64,000 nt of DNA from Symbiodinium natans (Eukaryota; Sar; Dinophyceae; Suessiales; Symbiodiniaceae). A program made the translations under genes and the position numbers. Numbering within the stretch: position 1 is the stretch's first letter; the number at the start of each line of letters is the position of its first letter. Below the pieces are notes generated by a model. The model did not search any database, was not told where the DNA came from, and was given only the letters and a program-made list of their open reading frames with translations. This document shows, in pieces, positions 59,691-64,000 of this stretch. The stretch covers positions 233,501-297,500 of the forward strand of contig CAJNDS010001524.1 in NCBI GenBank assembly GCA_905221605.1. The letters run 5' to 3'.

Positions 59691-60055
59691 CACTGCATGC
59701 AGAGTCAAACACAGGGTGGTACTCACACGGCTGCCAAGAGCAGTCCACACCTTTGCCATGAGACCGCAGAGCCAAGGCACATATGTTCCGTCTTGCAGGA
59801 AAATATTCGATGCACTTGCAAGTATTTCAAAGAGGCATCCAAAGACACCATGCTATCAGGGGCCAAGCTGCAATTGATCAGCTTTGCCGACAAACCGTCA
59901 CATTAAAGAACTACGTGTTGCAGATATCGAGAGCAGCCCATGAGCCTAGCCTGCCCTGGGTAATTGAAAGGTCACAGGCTCTAAAGATGTAAGATAGTTG
60001 CGGAAACCATTAATTTAAAACAGCACGACTTGGCCTAGGGCGTGTCCCAATACCA

Positions 60056-60469
60056 TCACAAATTGAAGCGCCTTTTGCTTAGCTCAGCCTTGGACATACC
60101 CTGAAGGAGCTCTGCTTTCCTGGTGCTGGTGTGCCAGAGCTGGCACGCTTCACGCCAATTCACACCCTGCTCCTTGACAGCCTCTCGGATCCACTCCAGG
60201 CGAGCCGCCCTAAACTTGCCCGGAACATACTTCGGGGGCTCATCGACCAGGGCTTCGGCAGGGTTCTCCTGGTTCCCTGGGTCGGGTTTTGGGGCTTGGG
60301 CTTTCTTGCAAACCTTCGCTTTCTTGGCCTTCCTCTTCTTCATTTGTGCGCAAGCTTTTTTCTTACTCTTCATATCCTTCGGGTCCCCTTCCTCGTCACT
60401 TTCGTGCTCGTTGTTCTTCCACCTGACAACAGGTCCCCAATCCCACCCTTGTAGGGCAGCAAGTGGCAA
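60056..60469 (-). CDS. Lysine-rich exon, possibly of the second family gene
   Basis: N-terminal charged part (MKSKKKACAQMKKRKAKKAK), then RLEWIREAVKEQGVNWREAC, QLWHTSTRKAELLQGMSKAE and LSKRRF, a W-x-x-S-x-x-R-x-x-L-L...RRF module I associate with the same dinoflagellate families. It lies 1.1 kb upstream (gene sense) of the family exons and may be part of that gene. Confidence 0.55.
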   Translation of the reverse strand: MPLAALQGWDWGPVVRWKNNEHESDEEGDPKDMKSKKKACAQMKKRKAKKAKVCKKAQAPKPDPGNQENPAEALVDEPPKYVPGKFRAARLEWIREAVKEQGVNWREACQLWHTSTRKAELLQGMSKAELSKRRFNL

Positions 60470-60486
60470 AGTAAAAAATCCCAGAA

Positions 60487-60555
60487 GGGTTTAGGGCTCA
60501 GGGTTTAGGGTTTAGGCTTTAGGCTTTCGGGTTTAGGGTTGAGGGTTTAGGGTTA
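60487..60555 (+). repeat. TTTAGGG array
   Basis: About nine degenerate units right after the preceding exon's 5' side, consistent with an intron end. Confidence 0.9.
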
Positions 60556-60998
60556 CTGTTGTAGCGCCCAGGCACTGCAAAGATGGTTTGAAGGGCTTCG
60601 GGGTCTCAGCTGCCATGCTACGCAGGCTCTCCAAAACCTGAATGAGAGGCAACAGCATGTTGCATGCTATCTGTGCCAACTTCAAACAAAACATCGGACA
60701 GGTAGCAGAAGCAGGGAGCACAAACTCATTTCGAGGTTCCTCTTGCTGCTTGGCCTGCTTGACTTCGGCCACAATGCTCCTGGGCAGGAACAGAATATGA
60801 AAGAGCAGGGAAGCCCAATCCTACATGAAGTCTGAACAAATTGTGCAAGCCACGGGTCTTGAGTCGACACATGATATCCTTGGGCGGGGTGTCGCACACC
60901 TTGGCAACCTTCCGGGCCTGAGTGTTCCACACAGGACTAGCCATGACAGGAAGAAACATTTTGAAGCAAGTGCTCAGGCATTAACATAACTGCAGCCC

Positions 60999-61281
60999 CT
61001 ACGCTGGAGTGACCACCTGCTCATGGTAGCTGAGAGTGCTCAAGCTTGACACCTCTGAGGCTGCAGATGGTGCCACAGAGCTTGCCGCATCACCACTGGA
61101 GGCTTCCACAGTGTCTGAAGTAGTGTCCTGGGCATGCAAGGTTGAGGCTATCACGTTGCGGGTGCTTGTATGTCCAGGCTCTAAATGCATTGTAGCTAGG
61201 CAAGTGTAAGCGCTGCAAAAGTTCATCGTTGGACTGGCTTGTCTTCGTCTTGGCCTTCTTCTTGGGGGGAAAGAAAGGCAT
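60999..61281 (-). CDS. Putative exons with a basic N-terminal motif
   Basis: Minus frames MPFFPPKKKAKTKTSQSNDE (61281) and, in another frame, DTVEASSGDAASSVAPSAAS. The first has a nuclear-localisation-like KKKAKTK. Tentative. Confidence 0.35.
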
Positions 61282-61627
61282 GAGCTCTTCCTTCAGTTCC
61301 TGCAGTGCCTTTTCATGTGATTTGAAGGTCCTGCGGCATAGAGCTTTGAACTTTGTAGCCTCGGAACTGCTTGCTAGGTAAGTCGACTTCTAAGTGCTAC
61401 ACTGGAAGAAAAATCCCCTGTAGCCAAGAAACCAACTTCCTCAGCGCTGTAGCTGTACGTAACGACCAGTCCCGAACAGCTGCTGAGTTCACAGAAATAC
61501 CACGGGGCATCTGCTTTGTGTTTTTGTACCAATGCAATATCCCATGCGAAATGACATGGGCGCCATACCGTTTCTTGCGTGGGCAGGCCTTGATGACTGC
61601 AGCAACGGCCTGGGATCGTGCTCTGCA

Positions 61628-61638
61628 GCAGCAGAAGC

Positions 61639-61682
<44 letters not shown>
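61628..61682 (+). repeat. (CAG)n trinucleotide repeat
   Basis: About fifteen CAG units (with one AAG at the right edge), poly-Q/poly-A/poly-L in the three readings. Confidence 0.95.
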
Positions 61683-61909
61683 GAATACTAGCAGCACATA
61701 GGCAGCCCCACCCCAATCAACAGCATAGGCTACAAGCAGAAGTTCCCTTGAAGGCCGAAATTTGAAATTTCTAAGCCAGGGTGCTCGAGGGTTGACCGTG
61801 ATGTCCTTGCGGTGCACGGCCGATTTCTTGAAGAGAAGCTTCCCACTTCGATCCAGCAGCAGATTGAAGCCAAGCTTAGTTGCAACATGTATACATGTAC
61901 TGCGAAAAT

Positions 61910-61960
61910 TTAGGGTTTAGGGTTTGAAATTTAAGGTTTAGGGTTTAGGGTTTAGGGTTT
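61910..61960 (+). repeat. Short TTTAGGG array
   Basis: Seven partly degenerate units. Confidence 0.9.
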
Positions 61961-61964
61961 CCAT

Positions 61965-63080
61965 TGAAGCCAGGGACCTGCTGCAGGCTCGGCTCTTCCT
62001 GAAATTTCGCCGAAATCTCTTTTGCCTCCTCACTGAACTCGATGGGGCTCTCTTCAAAATCGGACGGAAGGGAAGTCATGGCAGCGGCTACTTTCGTTTT
62101 AACCAAATATGGAGGGTCAGTTGAACTACAAAGTCACGACTTGAAAGGCTAGTTCAAGCATAGCTGAATATCATTTGTCTATTCCCAAGAACCCACCCAA
62201 TCGACATTCACCAAAATCTGCACACGATCAGGCGCTCAGATCAAGCAAATGCTTTGGGCCAAGCAATCAGCAAGCAAGTGGAATTTCAAAGCAAGCAATG
62301 CCACCACAAGGCTTCACATTTAGAGAGAATGCACAAAGCTAGGAGGCGGCACCTTCTAATTGGAAGAGCTCCCGGATGGTGCGCTTCTTGCGAACCTGAC
62401 ACGTGTACACATTGATCTTGGAAGGATAATATGTTCAACTTCAAGATGACACCTTCACTGTTCAGAGAATCTCAGGCCACAGCCATTTACCATGTCGAAG
62501 TCAGAACAAATAGGTCCAACCAGAGAAGCAGCCTGCAAGGCCCAGAGCTGAATTTCTTCTGAATTTCTCAAAGAACAGAATGCTGAGAAAAAAACAATCC
62601 ACCAGCAAACGAATTGCAAGCCTGGCCTCCTGGATTCTCAGCATGGCCAGGGCGGCATAGTACCCAATTTTACTTAGGCCCCCCTTTTTTACTGTCAGGC
62701 CCCAAGTATGTGTGGTAAAACATTCCTTCCTACAAGTACCAAGCACTAGGATACAGGATCATAACGATGTATGTGCTCGATCGAGTCCCCGGGCTGCAAT
62801 AAACTTCACGCAGCAGCACAGCAGTCACAAGATCTACCGACTTCTCCAAAACAATGACTGATGGGCATAGAGCAGTGTCCTGATGGTCGCCTCCTCTGCA
62901 ACAAAAATTGCCCACCCAAGGCAACAACAGCACATTTCCAACTTGAGCTAGCTGGCCATGTTCTCGTGCAAGCATCGGTTGATAGTCAAATTAAAGTTGC
63001 AAAGCAGTAATTTCGCGAGCGCCAGATCTAGCCGTAAGCAACGTCACAGCATTTCCTCCAGGACCCTGCTACATACATCT
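61965..63080. other. Unassigned stretch
   Basis: Small minus-strand frames such as 62501-62746 and 62730-62975 without family signal; could hold small exons of a minus-strand gene. Confidence 0.35.
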
Positions 63081-63264
63081 TCAACTAATATGTCTGGCAG
63101 CTCTGGCTTGCTCGGCCACTTCCTTTCTCGCCTCTCTTGTAGGCTACATGACAAGAAGCGCAGCTATGGTGATGGTTGCTCCTGCCACACAGTGTGTAGC
63201 ATGGCCCCTTTCTACTGCACACACCAATACCACAGTAGCTGCAAACGGCCCGCACTGTTTGTGT

Positions 63265-63474
63265 GGCCTCTTCAAACACTTTCTCTTTCTCACGGAGAGC
63301 ATCTTCCCACTTTTGCAGGTCTCTCTGTTTTGCTGCAATCAGCCTTTCCTGCATCATGACTTCGGCCTCACGTTTTGCTGTTGCAGCTTCTCGTTCCGCC
63401 ACACTTCTCTCACGAGCTGCAATGCTCTGAGCATACATTGGACCATCCAGCAAAGCCTGGTGCCCAACATCCAT
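63265..63474 (-). CDS. Coiled-coil exon
   Basis: MDVGHQALLDGPMYAQSIAA then RERSVAEREAATAKREAEVM and a long E/K/Q-rich helix to EEATQ, a clear coiled coil of about 55 residues. A cysteine/histidine-rich tail (CSYCGIGVC) follows in frame and may be a zinc-binding exon or intron. No family. Confidence 0.5.
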
Positions 63475-64000
63475 GGCAAAGATTTCGACTTTGTATTTGT
63501 GTGAGGTCTCGGGCCTGAAATTTCTCCAGAAGCAGACATGTGAAAACAAAAAGTGGAACCCCAAACAGTCATTCATGATCTAGTGCATGTTTGCAAGGAA
63601 TCTTTCGAGGATCGAGGCTCTCGAAATTCTGTTATAAGATCCCAGAAGCAACAAACAGTTTATGAAATATCAAACAGTGTATGCATGCCTGTCAATGTAC
63701 CGCCTAAACCCTATATATGTGGAACCCACACCATGGGCATTTTGCATACACTAGCGGGATGCAAAACCCATGGGCTTCGTACTATATTTGACTATATTGT
63801 TTTTCTCTCTCTGGAGCTTCGCAGCTTGAGGTCATATTCACCAGGGAGCCCGATTTGTTTGTGTAACTTCAGACGAGCTAAGGTCTCTAGGACCCTGCGC
63901 TCGCTTTGAAATCCCTTTTTCAGGAAATATGTTGCCGACCCGCCCCCCCCCCCTCGCCTGTACCCCCCAAATGGCATGCTGGTAGCATTTGTGGCAGCCA

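Overview
The window reads as nuclear DNA of a dinoflagellate, most likely a Symbiodiniaceae-like alga. The grounds are: plant-type TTTAGGG/CCCTAAA repeats throughout, tiny exons split by introns with GT, GC and apparently GA donors, a DSGATHAMR-type retroelement Gag-protease, protein families I remember as very abundant in Symbiodinium genomes, and a scaffold gap of 100 N (36136-36235). There are no bacterial or organelle signatures. All family names rest on motif recognition; no search was run.

Region 1 (1-42.6 kb) looks at first like a wasteland of telomere-like arrays, but many unique 40-130 bp islands between the arrays are coding micro-exons, nearly all on the minus strand. Two genes can be rebuilt with matching splice phases. 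One is an NOG1/Obg-type GTPase (exons between about 32.2 and 20.4 kb) with motifs G1, G2, G3 and G5 and a G4-like motif. The other is an alpha/beta-hydrolase of the YheT/ABHD type (42.4-40.1 kb) with nucleophile, acid and histidine exons. Exons typically sit with CCCTAAA on their left and TTTAGGG on their right on the plus strand. The introns therefore begin with GTTTAGGG-like and end with CCCTAAA-like sequence, and their ends are inverted repeats of each other. Other exon-like islands (about 0.5-18.8 kb and 34-36.4 kb) have open frames and splice sites but no recognised family.

The same region holds two families of short inverted-repeat elements that look like MITEs, a striking array of XhoI-type palindromes arranged as a large inverted plus direct repeat (9.95-10.84 kb), a hairpin satellite (10.98-12.2 kb), a 9-bp array inside a MITE (16.25-16.55 kb), a ~60-bp minisatellite inside a GTPase intron (26.84-27.83 kb), and 13-bp and ~11-bp repeat fields (38.2-39.85 kb).

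Region 2 (42.8-46.7 kb) is a plus-strand retroelement remnant: Gag-like region, CCCH and CCHC zinc fingers and a retropepsin motif, with the frame broken by a 19-nt insertion flanked by CAGGTG, and no reverse transcriptase or integrase.

Region 3 (47.4-64 kb) carries minus-strand, normally spliced genes with few telomere arrays. They are a large uncharacterised dinoflagellate family gene with a DLLHxxHLG motif (47.4-54.7 kb), a second dinoflagellate family gene (58.15-58.9 kb), a possibly linked lysine-rich exon at 60.1 kb, and a coiled-coil exon at 63.3 kb. (CA)n/(TG)n, (GA)n and (CAG)n microsatellites lie between them.
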